Source: Achromobacter seleniivolatilans (GTDB lineage Bacteria; Pseudomonadota; Gammaproteobacteria; Burkholderiales; Burkholderiaceae_B). From it: a stretch of DNA of 64,000 nucleotides. Under the pieces are notes generated by a model. It was not told where the DNA came from and searched no databases. It was given only the letters and a program-made list of their open reading frames with translations. Below are positions 19,413 to 29,160 of this stretch, in pieces. Made by a program: the position numbers and the translations under genes. Location of the stretch: contig NZ_CP132976.1 of assembly GCF_030864005.1 (NCBI RefSeq), positions 744,001 to 808,000 of the forward strand, in the 5' to 3' direction. Each line of letters starts with the position of its first letter. Within the stretch, counting starts at the first letter, position 1.

Positions 19413-20693
19413 GTGCTGAAAATACCCTACGAACTCTGGATAGGCGCCCGCTATGCCGGGTTGGCCCGAATCCGCCAGCGACGCGGGCGCCGCGATCGTT
19501 TCATCTCGTTCATTGCCGCCAGTTCCATGGCCGGCATCGCGCTGGGCGTCGCCGCCCTGATCGTGGTGCTGTCAGTAATGAACGGGTTTCAAAAAGAAGT
19601 GCGCGACCGTATGTTGTCCGTGTTGCCGCACATTGAACTCTATATTCCTGGCGCCTTGCCGGAACGGGTGCTGGAGCAATGGCAGCAGTTTTCCGATGCC
19701 GCCAAGCAGAACCCTGAAGTCAAGGCGGGCGCGCCCTTCGTGGCGGCGCAGGGAATGCTGGTGCGTGGCCAGGCGCTGCGCGGCGTGCAGGTGCGAGGCA
19801 TCGACCCCGCCACGGAAGGCAATGTCTCGGACCTGCCGCGCCAGATGGTGTCGGGCAAGCTGACCGACCTGAAACCGGGCGGTTTCGGCGTGGTGCTGGG
19901 CAATGAACTGGCCGATGGCCTGGGCGTGAAGCTGGGCGACACGCTGCTGATGATGGCGCCGCAAGGCTCGATCAGCCCCGCTGGTTTCGCGCCGCGTATG
20001 CGCCAGTTCACTGTGGTGGGCGTGTTCTCGTCCGGCCACTATGAGTACGATTCGTCGCTGGCATTTGTCGACAATGAAGACGCGGCCCGCGTGTTCCGCG
20101 AAAGCGGCACGGCCGGTGTGCGTTTGCGCATTGCCGACATGCAGAAGGCGCCGGAAGTCGCGAACGAACTGAAAAGCGTGCTGCCGCCTTATGTGATGGC
20201 CAGCGACTGGTCGCGCAATAACCGCACCTGGTTTGCGGCCGTGCAGACCGAAAAGCGCATGATGTTCCTGATTCTGGCGTTGATCGTGGCGGTGGCGGCG
20301 TTCAACCTGTTGTCGTCGCTGGTCATGGCCGTGAAAGACAAGCAGTCTGACATTGCCATTCTGCGCACGCTGGGCGCGGGTCCGGGTGAAGTCGCCCGAA
20401 TCTTCCTGGTGCAGGGCGCGTTGATTGGCGTGATCGGCACCTTGTTGGGCGTCGCAGGCGGCATTGTCATTGCCTATAACGTTGACGTCATCGTGCCGTT
20501 TATTGAACGTCTGCTGGGCGTGCACTTCTTGCCGCGTGAAGTCTATTTCATCAGCGCCTTGCCGTCTGATCCGCAAATTGGCGATATCGTCACCATCGGC
20601 CTGACCTCTCTTGTGCTGTCGCTGCTGGCGACGCTGTATCCCAGCTGGCGCGCCTCGCGTCTGCAACCCGCACAGGTGCTGCGCCATGATTGA
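19413..20693 (+). CDS. lolC: Lipoprotein-releasing ABC transporter permease (LolC/LolE family)
   Basis: A 426-residue inner-membrane protein that releases outer-membrane lipoproteins to LolA. It has one N-terminal span (about residues 35-55), a large periplasmic MacB-type domain (55-280), and three C-terminal spans forming the FtsX domain. The start is GTG. Only one permease gene is found beside lolD; some beta- and gammaproteobacteria use a single LolF-type permease in place of LolC plus LolE, so the symbol is by family. Its end overlaps lolD. Confidence 0.93.
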   Translation: MLKIPYELWIGARYAGLARIRQRRGRRDRFISFIAASSMAGIALGVAALIVVLSVMNGFQKEVRDRMLSVLPHIELYIPGALPERVLEQWQQFSDAAKQNPEVKAGAPFVAAQGMLVRGQALRGVQVRGIDPATEGNVSDLPRQMVSGKLTDLKPGGFGVVLGNELADGLGVKLGDTLLMMAPQGSISPAGFAPRMRQFTVVGVFSSGHYEYDSSLAFVDNEDAARVFRESGTAGVRLRIADMQKAPEVANELKSVLPPYVMASDWSRNNRTWFAAVQTEKRMMFLILALIVAVAAFNLLSSLVMAVKDKQSDIAILRTLGAGPGEVARIFLVQGALIGVIGTLLGVAGGIVIAYNVDVIVPFIERLLGVHFLPREVYFISALPSDPQIGDIVTIGLTSLVLSLLATLYPSWRASRLQPAQVLRHD

Positions 20694-21375
20694 TTCCCTG
20701 ACCCCCGCGCTGCAGGCCGACAATATCGTCAAGGTTTATGACGAAGGCCCGGCCCGAATTGAAGTGTTGAGCAACGTCACCCTGTCGGTGGCGCGCGGTG
20801 AAATGGTTGCGATTGTGGGAGCGTCGGGATCGGGCAAGAGCACCTTGCTGCATATCCTGGGCCTGCTTGATGTGCCGACGAGCGGTTCCGTTTCCGTCGA
20901 TGGCCAATTGGCTGTCGGGCTGTCCGAAGCCAAAAAGAGCGCGGTGCGTAATAGCAGCCTGGGCTTTGTTTACCAGTTTCACCATCTGCTGGCCGAGTTT
21001 TCGGCGCTGGACAATGTGGCCATGCCGCTGATCGTGCGCCGCGAGAACCGCGACAAGGCCCGCGAAGCCGCGCGCGAAGTCCTGGCTCTGGTTGGCCTGG
21101 CTGCCCGCCAAGATCACTTTCCTGGCCAGTTGTCGGGCGGTGAACGGCAGCGAGTGGCGCTGGCGCGTGCGCTGGTGACGCGGCCGGTGTGTGTGCTGGC
21201 CGACGAGCCTACGGGCAACCTGGACCGGAACACCGCGCACAAGATGTTTGAACTGCTGACCCGGGTCAATCAAGAGTCGGGCACCGCGTTCGCCATCGTG
21301 ACCCACGATCCCGAACTGGCCGGCCGCGCGGATCGTCAATTACTGATGGAAAACGGCCGCCTGGTATCCGGTTAA
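20686..21375 (+). CDS. lolD: Lipoprotein-releasing ABC transporter ATP-binding protein LolD
   Basis: A 229-residue ATPase from the ATG at 20686, which overlaps the permease stop by 8 bases; an in-frame upstream start at 20611 would lie inside lolC and is rejected. Walker [10 protein letters not shown] near residue 43, signature LSGGERQRV near 145 and Walker [12 protein letters not shown] near 167 are intact. It powers lipoprotein release from the inner membrane together with the upstream permease. Confidence 0.95.
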   Translation: MIDSLTPALQADNIVKVYDEGPARIEVLSNVTLSVARGEMVAIVGASGSGKSTLLHILGLLDVPTSGSVSVDGQLAVGLSEAKKSAVRNSSLGFVYQFHHLLAEFSALDNVAMPLIVRRENRDKAREAAREVLALVGLAARQDHFPGQLSGGERQRVALARALVTRPVCVLADEPTGNLDRNTAHKMFELLTRVNQESGTAFAIVTHDPELAGRADRQLLMENGRLVSG

Positions 21376-21414
21376 GCGTTGCGGGTGGATAATCCTGGCA
21401 AGGAGCCCGCACCC

Positions 21415-22233
21415 ATGCTGATCGATACCCACTGCCATCTGGACGCCGCTGAGTTCGATGCTGACCGCCAGCAGGTGGCAGACCATGCCTATGAGGCGGG
21501 CGTCCAGGCCATTGTGATACCGGCCGTCGAACGCGCGAATTTTTCCATCGTGCGTGAAATCGCTGGCCAAGTCGACGGCGGCGCCTATGCGCTGGGCATC
21601 CATCCCTTGTACGTGCAGCGCGCCGACGACTCTGACCTGGACGCGCTGCGCGAGGCCGTCCGGCACGCGCTGGTCGATCCGCGTTTTGTCGCCATAGGCG
21701 AAATCGGCCTGGACTTCTTTGTGCCCGAGATTGCTTCCGGCGAGCCGCGCGAACGCCAAGAGCACTTCTATGCGGCTCAGCTGGCATTGGCCGCCGAGTT
21801 CCATCTGCCCGTGTTGCTGCACGTGCGCAAATCGCAAGACATCCTGTTGAAATATCTGCGCCGGCATTCCCGGATTGGCGGCATTGCGCACGCCTTTAAC
21901 GGCAGCGCGCAGCAAGCGCAGGCGTTCATTGACCACGGTTTTGCGCTGGGCATGGGCGGCGCCATGACCTATGAGCGCGCCTTGCAGATCCGGCGTCACG
22001 CGGTAGAGGTCGATCTGGCCCACCTGGTGCTGGAAACTGACGCGCCTGATATTCCCCCCGCTTGGCTGCATCCGCCAGAACGCCGCAACCGTCCGGGCGA
22101 GCTGGCCCGCATCGCTCAGGTGCTGGCGGAGCTGCGCGGCATCACGCCCGCTCAGGTGGCGCATGCCACAACCGCTAACGCCATGCGTGTGCTGCCGCGC
22201 CTGCCGGCCGCCATTCTGGCTGACGCCGACTGA
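21415..22233 (+). CDS. TatD family metal-dependent hydrolase (YcfH-like)
   Basis: A 272-residue TIM-barrel metallohydrolase. The start at 21415 follows an AAGGAG site and gives the family's usual beginning MLIDTHCHLD. Metal ligands are visible: HCH near residue 6-8, Glu in GEIGLD near 98, His in LLHVRKS near 134, and Asp in ETDAP near 209. TatD proteins act as Mg-dependent DNA exonucleases; YcfH-type members often lie beside lolD or holB. It follows lolD by 39 bases. Confidence 0.9.
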   Translation: MLIDTHCHLDAAEFDADRQQVADHAYEAGVQAIVIPAVERANFSIVREIAGQVDGGAYALGIHPLYVQRADDSDLDALREAVRHALVDPRFVAIGEIGLDFFVPEIASGEPRERQEHFYAAQLALAAEFHLPVLLHVRKSQDILLKYLRRHSRIGGIAHAFNGSAQQAQAFIDHGFALGMGGAMTYERALQIRRHAVEVDLAHLVLETDAPDIPPAWLHPPERRNRPGELARIAQVLAELRGITPAQVAHATTANAMRVLPRLPAAILADAD

Positions 22234-22257
22234 AAGTCCGTCCCTGGTTTTAGACCG

Positions 22258-22279
22258 CGCGATAACGGGAGTTGTCGCG
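22258..22279. terminator. GC-rich stem-loop after the TatD gene
   Basis: A 9-base-pair stem with one G-U pair closes a GGGA loop, 25 bases after the stop at 22233. T-rich sequence begins only about 10 bases later. It may end transcription of the lolC-lolD-tatD unit before the iron locus. Confidence 0.45.
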
Positions 22280-22358
22280 TGGATGCGTCATATTTATAAG
22301 ATTTTTATCAAAACTGTCAAAAGTCTGAATAAATACTGACAAAAAGTTGAATCAAATA

Positions 22359-22375
22359 ATGGGAATACCTATCAT
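22359..22375. promoter_or_regulatory. Candidate Fur box
   Basis: The 17 bases match 12 of 16 informative positions of the Fur 7-1-7 consensus ATGATAAT-n-ATTATCAT, differing only in the two bases flanking each inner half. It lies 71 bases before the start of a TonB-dependent receptor gene in AT-rich sequence, as expected for a Fur-repressed promoter. Confidence 0.6.
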
Positions 22376-22445
22376 TGGCGTTCCCTAGAAAACCAACAGC
22401 GCGCAGCGCGCCGCCTGCTCGGGCGGTTTCTATATTTGATTCCCT

Positions 22446-24698
22446 ATGTCTACACACAAACGCTTGAAAGGCTCCGGGGGCGCTCGTCCGTCACAACCTA
22501 TGACTTTGCGCTTGTTGCCGCTCGCCTTGGCGCTGGCTGCGGCCGGTACGGCCCAGGCGCAGCAGAAGGCTGGAGCGCTGGAAGACACGATGGGTGTTGC
22601 GCAGATGGACACCGTCGTCGTAACTGCCGCCGGTTTCGAGCAAGACATCAAGAACGCACCGGCCTCCATCTCGGTCATCACGCGCGAACAGTTGGAAACC
22701 AAGCCCTTCCATAACCTGGCCGACGCGGTGGCAGACGTGGAAGGCGTGTCGGTAGAGCGGGGCGGCAAGGCGGGTGGCATGAACATCAGCATCCGCGGAC
22801 TGCCCAGCGACTACACGCTGGTGCTGGTGGACGGCAAGCGCTTGAACCAGAACAGCTCGGGCGCGCGCCCCAACGGTTTTGGCGATGTGGACACCAACTT
22901 CATTCCGCCTATGGCCGCCATCGAGCGTATTGAAGTCGTGCGCGGTCCGATGTCCACCCTCTACGGTTCAGATGCCATGGGCGGTGTGATCAACATCATT
23001 ACCCGTAAAGTCAGCCAGGAGTGGACGGGGCAGATCACGCTGGACGGCACAGCGCAAGGCGACAACACCTACGGCAATAACTATGGCGCGGCGTTCTATC
23101 TGAGCGGCCCGCTGAAGACTGACAAGCTGGGCCTGACTCTGCGGGGCGGCCATTACCGCCGCCTGAGCGCCAACGGTGACTATCCGGTCAATCAGGCGGA
23201 ATACAACAGCGGTAAATACACCGGCGATATCGCCAGCTTCAGTGGGCTGGGCGACAGCAAGCAGCAGAACGTGGGCCTGCGCCTGGCGCTCACGCCCAAC
23301 CGCAATCACGACATTCTGTTCGATGTGGACAGCAACTGGCAGACGTACGACAACGCCAACGGTGAACTCGGCACGCTGAACAGCAGCATTGCGCCGAACC
23401 GTCAGGGCGGAGGGTACGATCCCGAAATGAAATTCAACCGTCAACGGTATGCGTTGACGCACCTGGGCCGCTACGGCAGCGGCCTGAGTTCCGATTCCAG
23501 CCTGGTGTATGACACGACGGAGACCATCGGGCGCACCAACCCGATGAACGCGCCACGCCGGCCCGGCGACGGCGAAAAGCGCGATCTGGAATACGACAAC
23601 TGGGTGTTCGACACCAAGTGGACGAAGCCCTTGTTCAATGACCGTCACAACCTGACCGTGGGCGGCCAATGGCGTGAACAAAAGTTCAAGGACACGCTGG
23701 TGTCCGCGCCGCTGGACCAGCGCCAATATCAATGGGCGTTGTTTGCCGAAGACGAATGGCGCATTGTCGATGACCTGGCGCTGACGGCTGGCGCGCGGTA
23801 TGACCGCAACGAGCAATTTGGCGGCAAGTGGAGCCCGCGAGGCTACCTGGTGTGGAATGCCACGCCAATGTGGACCGTCAAGGGCGGCGTCAGCAAGGGC
23901 TACAAGACGCCCGACATCAACCTGATGACCGACGGCATTATTGGATTGGGCGGGCAGGGCACCATTCCGCTGCTGGGCAATTCGCAGCTCAAGCCGGAAA
24001 GCAGCACGTCGTCTGAACTGGGGCTGCTGTTTGATGACGGCGAGGGCCTGTCGGGCAACCTGACCGCATTCCATACAAAGTTCAAGGACAAGATCGACAG
24101 CCAAAACGTGCCGAACTGCCTGGCGGCGGGCGGCCCGGCCGCAGGTTGCCTGGACTTGGGCGTGTGGGAACGTAACGGTATTCCTGTGGCGAACTTTTCG
24201 CAGCGCGTGAACATCGATACCGCCACGATTCAAGGCTTTGAACTGGGTGGCCGCATTCCGCTGTATGGCGGCGTATCGTTCAACGGCAACTACACCCTGA
24301 CCGCAAGCGAAGTGACCTCTGGCGCCAAGGAAGGCCAGCCCTTGGGTTCGCAACCCCGCCACTCCCTGAACCTGGGACTGAATTGGCGCATCAATGACCA
24401 GTTCAATGCCTGGGTCCGCGGCGAATATCGCGCCAAGCAGTTCAACGATATGAACTGGGAAAAAGAGCAGGTGTTCTACAACCCGTACTGGCTGGCCAGC
24501 ATGGGCGGCTCGTATGTCGTCAGCAAGAACGTGACCCTGTCAGCCTCGGTGTTCAACCTGTTCGACAAGAACTTCGTGAACTATGGCCCGACCAAGGTCG
24601 GCACGACCACCCCGGCTTCGAATGCGAACTGGGCAAACTCGTATCGGCAGGTGCTGGAAGGCCGCCGTTTGTGGGTGTCGGCGAACATCACTTTCTAA
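22446..24698 (+). CDS. TonB-dependent siderophore receptor (FepA/CirA type)
   Basis: A 750-residue outer-membrane beta-barrel. A signal peptide ends at about residue 40 (GTAQAQQ). The TonB box is the segment DTVVVTAAG at about 57-65. The plug domain runs to about 200 and includes IERIEVVRGPMSTLYGSDAMGG, and the C-terminus ends in aromatic residue ITF, as barrels do. It is clearly paralogous to the receptor at 27094. A Fur-box-like site precedes it. It likely takes up a ferric catecholate siderophore with the periplasmic importer downstream; the ligand is unproven. Confidence 0.9.
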   Translation: MSTHKRLKGSGGARPSQPMTLRLLPLALALAAAGTAQAQQKAGALEDTMGVAQMDTVVVTAAGFEQDIKNAPASISVITREQLETKPFHNLADAVADVEGVSVERGGKAGGMNISIRGLPSDYTLVLVDGKRLNQNSSGARPNGFGDVDTNFIPPMAAIERIEVVRGPMSTLYGSDAMGGVINIITRKVSQEWTGQITLDGTAQGDNTYGNNYGAAFYLSGPLKTDKLGLTLRGGHYRRLSANGDYPVNQAEYNSGKYTGDIASFSGLGDSKQQNVGLRLALTPNRNHDILFDVDSNWQTYDNANGELGTLNSSIAPNRQGGGYDPEMKFNRQRYALTHLGRYGSGLSSDSSLVYDTTETIGRTNPMNAPRRPGDGEKRDLEYDNWVFDTKWTKPLFNDRHNLTVGGQWREQKFKDTLVSAPLDQRQYQWALFAEDEWRIVDDLALTAGARYDRNEQFGGKWSPRGYLVWNATPMWTVKGGVSKGYKTPDINLMTDGIIGLGGQGTIPLLGNSQLKPESSTSSELGLLFDDGEGLSGNLTAFHTKFKDKIDSQNVPNCLAAGGPAAGCLDLGVWERNGIPVANFSQRVNIDTATIQGFELGGRIPLYGGVSFNGNYTLTASEVTSGAKEGQPLGSQPRHSLNLGLNWRINDQFNAWVRGEYRAKQFNDMNWEKEQVFYNPYWLASMGGSYVVSKNVTLSASVFNLFDKNFVNYGPTKVGTTTPASNANWANSYRQVLEGRRLWVSANITF

Positions 24699-24746
24699 GC
24701 CGTTGTACAAGCGTCCGGCGTTATTCCGGACGCTTTGGATGAATGA

Positions 24747-24775
24747 GGCTCCGCCATGCGCGGAGCCTTTTTTTT
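24747..24775 (+). terminator. Intrinsic terminator of the first receptor gene
   Basis: GGCTCCGC and GCGGAGCC form an 8-pair stem over a five-base loop, followed by eight T. A separate hairpin (24709-24735, AAGCGTCCGG with CCGGACGCTT) precedes it. The stop of the convergent histidine kinase gene lies at its end. Confidence 0.88.
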
Positions 24776-26169
24776 CAGGCTTGAGGGCGCGGCAATTGCA
24801 TCCGAACGCTCAGGCCTTTGGGCGATACGTTGCGCGCGGAAATCCGGCCGTGGTGTGCGGTGATGGCGGCTTGCGCGATCGACAGGCCCAGGCCGGCGCC
24901 GCTACCGGACGTGGCCAAACCAGAGGCGGCGCGATAGAACGGTTCGAACAGCGATTTCAATTCTTCGGCGGACACGCCCGGCCCGGCATCCGTGATGTCC
25001 AGAATTGCTTCTGCTTCGCCGTTGGTCAGCCGGACTCGTATTGCGCTGTGCGCAGGCGCAAAGCGTACTGCGTTGCGCAACACATTTTCGATGGCGCTTG
25101 CCAGGCTGTCGCGGTCGCCAATGAGATGAACGGCCGCCGGGCTTTCCCACAGAATATCCAGATGCTTGCCGCTGGCTTCATAGCGGGCATCTTCCACCAC
25201 GGCGGTAACGACATCAGTCAGGTCTAGCGTATCCGTGGGGGCGGGCAGGGCGCCCATGCGGGCAAGCCGAAGCGTGCTGCCGACCAAGGCGTCCAACCGT
25301 TCGCATTCGCGTTCGATGCGGTCCAGTTGCACGTCTTGGCGTTCGTCTTTGCGGCGGGCCAGTTCGGATGCCAGCCGCAGCCGCGCCAGCGGCGATCGCA
25401 GTTCGTGGGCAATGTTGTGCAGCAATTGTTCGCGGGTGTCGACCACGGCCTTCAGGCGGTCTGCCATGGCGTTGAAGTCCCTGGCCAATAAGCCCAATTC
25501 GTCTTTGCGCCGTGTCAATTTAGGAGGCGTGTGGGCATCCAGGTGGCCCGCTGCCAGTGCATGCGTGGTTTGCCGCAGTTGCGTCAGGGGTGCGGTCACA
25601 TGGCGCGTCAACGCCCAACAAAATGGGGCAGTGACCGCCAAGGCGAAAAGCAGCAACGCCAGCGCCACGGGGGACAAGCCCAGCACTTCCCAATGCGACG
25701 AGTCAAAAGGCAGAAACAACATCAGCAGTTCGGTGTCATCCGGCAGCGTCAGCAACTGCGGCTGCCACCAGGACACTCGCACGCCCGCCGGGTCGGGCAA
25801 CTGGTAGTCGGCTTGCTGGGAGCGATCAGACGCGGCGCGATATGCTCCAAGCCAGTCGTGCATGCGGGCAGGGAGCGTGCGGCCCAGAATTTCTCTGTCT
25901 TGCGTGTCCAGGATGTAGATCTTCAATGCGGAATAGCGGCCGTCCATGGCTTGAACCCAACGCTCCAGGCCTTCTTTGCCATGGTTGCGGGCAACCTGCG
26001 CGGCATCATGCGTGAGGCTGGCGGGATTCAGCCCGTCTAGCGAGTTGATGCGATACCAGGCGACGGTCGCGGTGAACAGCATGCCGCACACCAGGATGAT
26101 GGCCATCGCGGCCCAAAAGGTCAGGAAGGCGCGCCAATAGAGCGAACGGGTGGGCAGCAGCCAATGCAT
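24775..26169 (-). CDS. Sensor histidine kinase (CpxA/EnvZ-like)
   Basis: A 464-residue kinase. Spans at about residues 14-38 and 166-190 enclose a periplasmic sensor of about 125 residues. A HAMP domain follows, then the H-box HNIAHELRSPL near 257, N-box ENVLRNAVRF near 363, and G-boxes DAGPGVS and GSGAGLGLSIAQ. Its ATG overlaps the last base of the regulator stop. It is encoded between two iron receptor genes on the opposite strand, so an envelope or iron-related signal is possible but not shown. Confidence 0.92.
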   Translation of the reverse strand: MHWLLPTRSLYWRAFLTFWAAMAIILVCGMLFTATVAWYRINSLDGLNPASLTHDAAQVARNHGKEGLERWVQAMDGRYSALKIYILDTQDREILGRTLPARMHDWLGAYRAASDRSQQADYQLPDPAGVRVSWWQPQLLTLPDDTELLMLFLPFDSSHWEVLGLSPVALALLLFALAVTAPFCWALTRHVTAPLTQLRQTTHALAAGHLDAHTPPKLTRRKDELGLLARDFNAMADRLKAVVDTREQLLHNIAHELRSPLARLRLASELARRKDERQDVQLDRIERECERLDALVGSTLRLARMGALPAPTDTLDLTDVVTAVVEDARYEASGKHLDILWESPAAVHLIGDRDSLASAIENVLRNAVRFAPAHSAIRVRLTNGEAEAILDITDAGPGVSAEELKSLFEPFYRAASGLATSGSGAGLGLSIAQAAITAHHGRISARNVSPKGLSVRMQLPRPQA

Positions 26170-26882
26170 CAGTCCGCGCCTGCCAGCACATACCCCAAGC
26201 CACGCAGGTTGCGGATGGACAGCGTGCCGGAGGTGTGGTCCAGCCGCAGTTTTTTACGCAAGGTGCTGATGTGGGTGTCGATGCTGCGGTCATAGCGTTC
26301 TGGCCGGCGGCCCAGCGCGTACATGCCGATCTGCTCGCGGGCGATGACCTGGCCGGGGGCGCGCATCAGGATTTCCAGTACGCGCTGCTCTGCCCCGGTC
26401 AGCGGGATTTCTTCGGCGCCCAGGCGCACGAGTCCAGTGGCCGGGTCCAGCGAGATAGGTCCCAGCGACAGGCAGGGCTTGCCGGTGTCGGGCACTTCTT
26501 CAAAGCGCCGCATGACCGCAGTGATACGCGCTTTGAGTTCGCGTGGGCTGAAAGGCTTGGCCAGATAGTCGTCTGCGCCGAACTCCAGCCCCAGCACGCG
26601 GTCGGTCTCGCCGCCATGGGCCGTGAACATGATGACTGGGCGGCGCGATCGCACGCGGTAGTGCTTGAGCAGATCCAGCCCGCTGCCGTCCGGCAGCATC
26701 AGATCCAGCAACACCAGGTCGTAGTCGTCCCGAGCAAGCAGGGCAAGCCCTTGCGCGCCGGTGTGCGCCAGTGTGAGCAGGCACTGATTTGGTTCGAGGT
26801 ATTCGCGCAGCATCTGCGCCAGCTCGACGTCATCGTCGATCAGCAAGATGCGCCGCGTAACCACTGATTGAGAAAAAGGCAT
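26169..26882 (-). CDS. OmpR/CpxR family response regulator
   Basis: A 237-residue regulator. Receiver domain: acidic pocket IDDD near residue 16, phospho-acceptor in VLLDLMLPDGSG near 59, and Lys in DDYLAKPFSPREL near 108. The C-terminal winged helix (about 140-235) ends with the segment TSGTLSIRNLRGLGYVL. It is the first gene of the two-gene regulator-kinase operon, with its promoter in the region shared with the second receptor gene. Confidence 0.93.
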   Translation of the reverse strand: MPFSQSVVTRRILLIDDDVELAQMLREYLEPNQCLLTLAHTGAQGLALLARDDYDLVLLDLMLPDGSGLDLLKHYRVRSRRPVIMFTAHGGETDRVLGLEFGADDYLAKPFSPRELKARITAVMRRFEEVPDTGKPCLSLGPISLDPATGLVRLGAEEIPLTGAEQRVLEILMRAPGQVIAREQIGMYALGRRPERYDRSIDTHISTLRKKLRLDHTSGTLSIRNLRGLGYVLAGAD

Positions 26883-27005
26883 CCGTGTAATGTGTCCCGC
26901 ACCCGGTAGTGTGGCGTATGGCCACCAGCCGAAGTGTCAAGAAGTGCGAAGAAGATAAAAGTTGCGGAAAGGCGATTGCCGGGCTCCGACAGGCTCAATT
27001 CTAAT

Positions 27006-27022
27006 ATGAGAATAGTTTTCAT
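27006..27022. promoter_or_regulatory. Candidate Fur box
   Basis: The 17 bases match 13 of 16 informative positions of ATGATAAT-n-ATTATCAT, with complete ATGA and TCAT outer arms. It lies 72 bases before the receptor start at 27094 and 124 bases before the divergent regulator gene, so it could control either. Strong resemblance to a classic Fur site. Confidence 0.7.
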
Positions 27023-27093
27023 TAAGAAATGAGAGGGCGAACCCAGTGCGCACGCAGGGTGCGGCACGGGTTGGCACGGGAGAAAGCGGAATC

Positions 27094-29115
27094 ATGAGCA
27101 GCAAAGATCTGGCCCTGGGCCGGCGCGGTTTGGCCTCGCGTACACAGTTGGCTGCGGCCCTGTGCGCCGCGGGTTTTGGGATGAGCCCGATGGCTGTCTG
27201 GGCGCAAAGCGCGGACGTCGCCAAGACGCTGGACACGGTAGTGGTGACCGCCAGCGGCTTCGAGCAGGAGATCAAGGATGCGCCGGCGTCCATCAGCGTC
27301 ATTACCCGCGAAGATCTGGATAAGAAGTTCTACCGCGATGTGAACGATGCGCTGCTGGAAGTGCCTGGCGTGATCATCACAGGCGGCGCTGACCGCCAGG
27401 ACATCAGTCTGCGCGGCATGGGCCCGCAGTACACGCTGATCTTGATCGACGGCAAGCGCCAAACCTCGCGCGAGACCCGTACCAACTCGGATTCGAGTGG
27501 CGTTGAGGGCGGCTGGACGCCTCCGCTGTCGGCCATTGAACGCATCGAAGTGGTACGCGGGCCGATGTCGTCGTTGTACGGTTCGGATGCCATGGGCGGT
27601 GTGATCAACATCATTACGCGCAAAGTGCCCACCGAATGGGGCGGCGAGATCCGCATGGATACGACGATCCAGGAAAGCAATAAATCGGGCGATATCTATC
27701 AAGGCAACTTCTATCTGGCCGGTCCGATCAAGACCGACCTGCTGGGCTTGCAGATCTACGGCCAGGCTACGCAGCGCGATGAAGACAATATCTACAACGG
27801 TTTCCGCAAGCGCAATGCGAACAGCGTGACCGCCAAGCTGGCGTTGACGCCAAATCGTGACCACGACATCGTGCTGGAAGGCACCACGATGCGCCAGAAA
27901 TACCAGAACACGCTGGGCAAGACGGTAGCGCCCCTGGCGCCGGGCGAGGCCTGCTCGCGCAACGGTTGCCCGGCCACGTCCGAGACCGATTACCGCAGTA
28001 ATAAATGGGCGCTGTCGCACACCGGCCGCTGGGGCTGGGCCGTGTCGGACAGCTATGTGCAGCAAGAAGAGTTCGACAATCGTTCGCGCCAGATGAAGGT
28101 TAAAAATCTGGAGCTGCAAACTAGTTGGACCATGCCCCTGGGTTCGCACATGCTGACCTTGGGCGGCAACTACCTGAGCCAACGCCTGAATGATCAGACG
28201 GGCAATCAGCTGGCGGGCGGCCCCAGCAAGGTGGACCGTTATCAATGGGCCTTGTTCGCCGAAGACGAGTGGCGTCTGACCGAGAGCTTTGCGCTTACGG
28301 CGGGCCTGCGCATGGATGACGACGAGAACTTCGGCACGCACTTCAGCCCGCGTCTGTATGGCGTGTGGCATCTGGCCGACCGCTGGACCTTGAAGGGCGG
28401 TGTCTCCACGGGCTTCCGTGCGCCGGATCTGCGCCAGACGGTGGCAGGTTGGGGCCAGGTCAGCCGCGGCGGCAATATGTACGGCAACCCGGACCTGACG
28501 CCCGAGAAGTCGGTCACCGAGGAAATCGGCATTCTGTATGACGACGGTGAAGGGTTCAATGCCGGCCTGACCGTCTTCAACAACGATTTCAAAGACAAGA
28601 TCACTCGCGTGGCTTGCCCGCTGAGTCAGTGCACGGAAGGCCCGAACCAGTTCGGTTCCAACCCCACGACCTACATGAACGTGGACAAGGCTGTGTCGCG
28701 CGGCGTCGAAGCCAACTTGAAGCTGCCGCTTGCCCGTGACTGGTCCCTGACCACCAGCTACACGTTCACCAAGTCGGAGCAGAAGTCCGGCCAGTACAAG
28801 GGCCAGCCCTTGAATCAGCTGCCCAAGCATCTGTTCACCACCACCGTGAATTGGCAGGCCTCTGACGCGCTGCAAGCGTGGGCCCGCGTGAACTACCGCG
28901 GCAAGGAAAGCCAGCCCATTACCGGCGCGTCTTCCTCGTCGGTGATTGCCCCGTCCTACACCTTTGTGGACCTGGGCGGCTCGTACGCGGTGAACAAGAC
29001 GGTGTCGGTTTATGCCGGCATCTACAACCTGTTCGACAAGCAGGTGACCTATGACGACTACGAATACGTTGAAGACGGCCGCCGCTACTGGCTGGGCGTG
29101 GGCGTGAAGTTCTAA
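27094..29115 (+). CDS. TonB-dependent siderophore receptor (paralogue of 22446 gene)
   Basis: A 673-residue outer-membrane receptor from the ATG at 27094 (site GGGAGAAAG); a longer GTG start at 27046 is less likely. The signal peptide ends near residue 32 (AVWAQS). TonB box DTVVVTASG follows, then plug motif IERIEVVRGPMSSLYGSDAMGG identical in most positions to the first receptor. C-terminus WLGVGVKF ends in Phe. It is followed after 45 bases by a siderophore-binding protein and its ABC importer, which it probably feeds. Catecholate-type ligand is inferred from that importer's family. Confidence 0.92.
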   Translation: MSSKDLALGRRGLASRTQLAAALCAAGFGMSPMAVWAQSADVAKTLDTVVVTASGFEQEIKDAPASISVITREDLDKKFYRDVNDALLEVPGVIITGGADRQDISLRGMGPQYTLILIDGKRQTSRETRTNSDSSGVEGGWTPPLSAIERIEVVRGPMSSLYGSDAMGGVINIITRKVPTEWGGEIRMDTTIQESNKSGDIYQGNFYLAGPIKTDLLGLQIYGQATQRDEDNIYNGFRKRNANSVTAKLALTPNRDHDIVLEGTTMRQKYQNTLGKTVAPLAPGEACSRNGCPATSETDYRSNKWALSHTGRWGWAVSDSYVQQEEFDNRSRQMKVKNLELQTSWTMPLGSHMLTLGGNYLSQRLNDQTGNQLAGGPSKVDRYQWALFAEDEWRLTESFALTAGLRMDDDENFGTHFSPRLYGVWHLADRWTLKGGVSTGFRAPDLRQTVAGWGQVSRGGNMYGNPDLTPEKSVTEEIGILYDDGEGFNAGLTVFNNDFKDKITRVACPLSQCTEGPNQFGSNPTTYMNVDKAVSRGVEANLKLPLARDWSLTTSYTFTKSEQKSGQYKGQPLNQLPKHLFTTTVNWQASDALQAWARVNYRGKESQPITGASSSSVIAPSYTFVDLGGSYAVNKTVSVYAGIYNLFDKQVTYDDYEYVEDGRRYWLGVGVKF

Positions 29116-29160
29116 GCATGACAGGGCGCCGCAAGGCGCCCGCAACCTCTTGGAGAGAAT

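Noticed and set aside
22968..24362. 464-codon minus-strand frame inside the first receptor
   Set aside because: Same type of antisense shadow; no motif or ribosome site.
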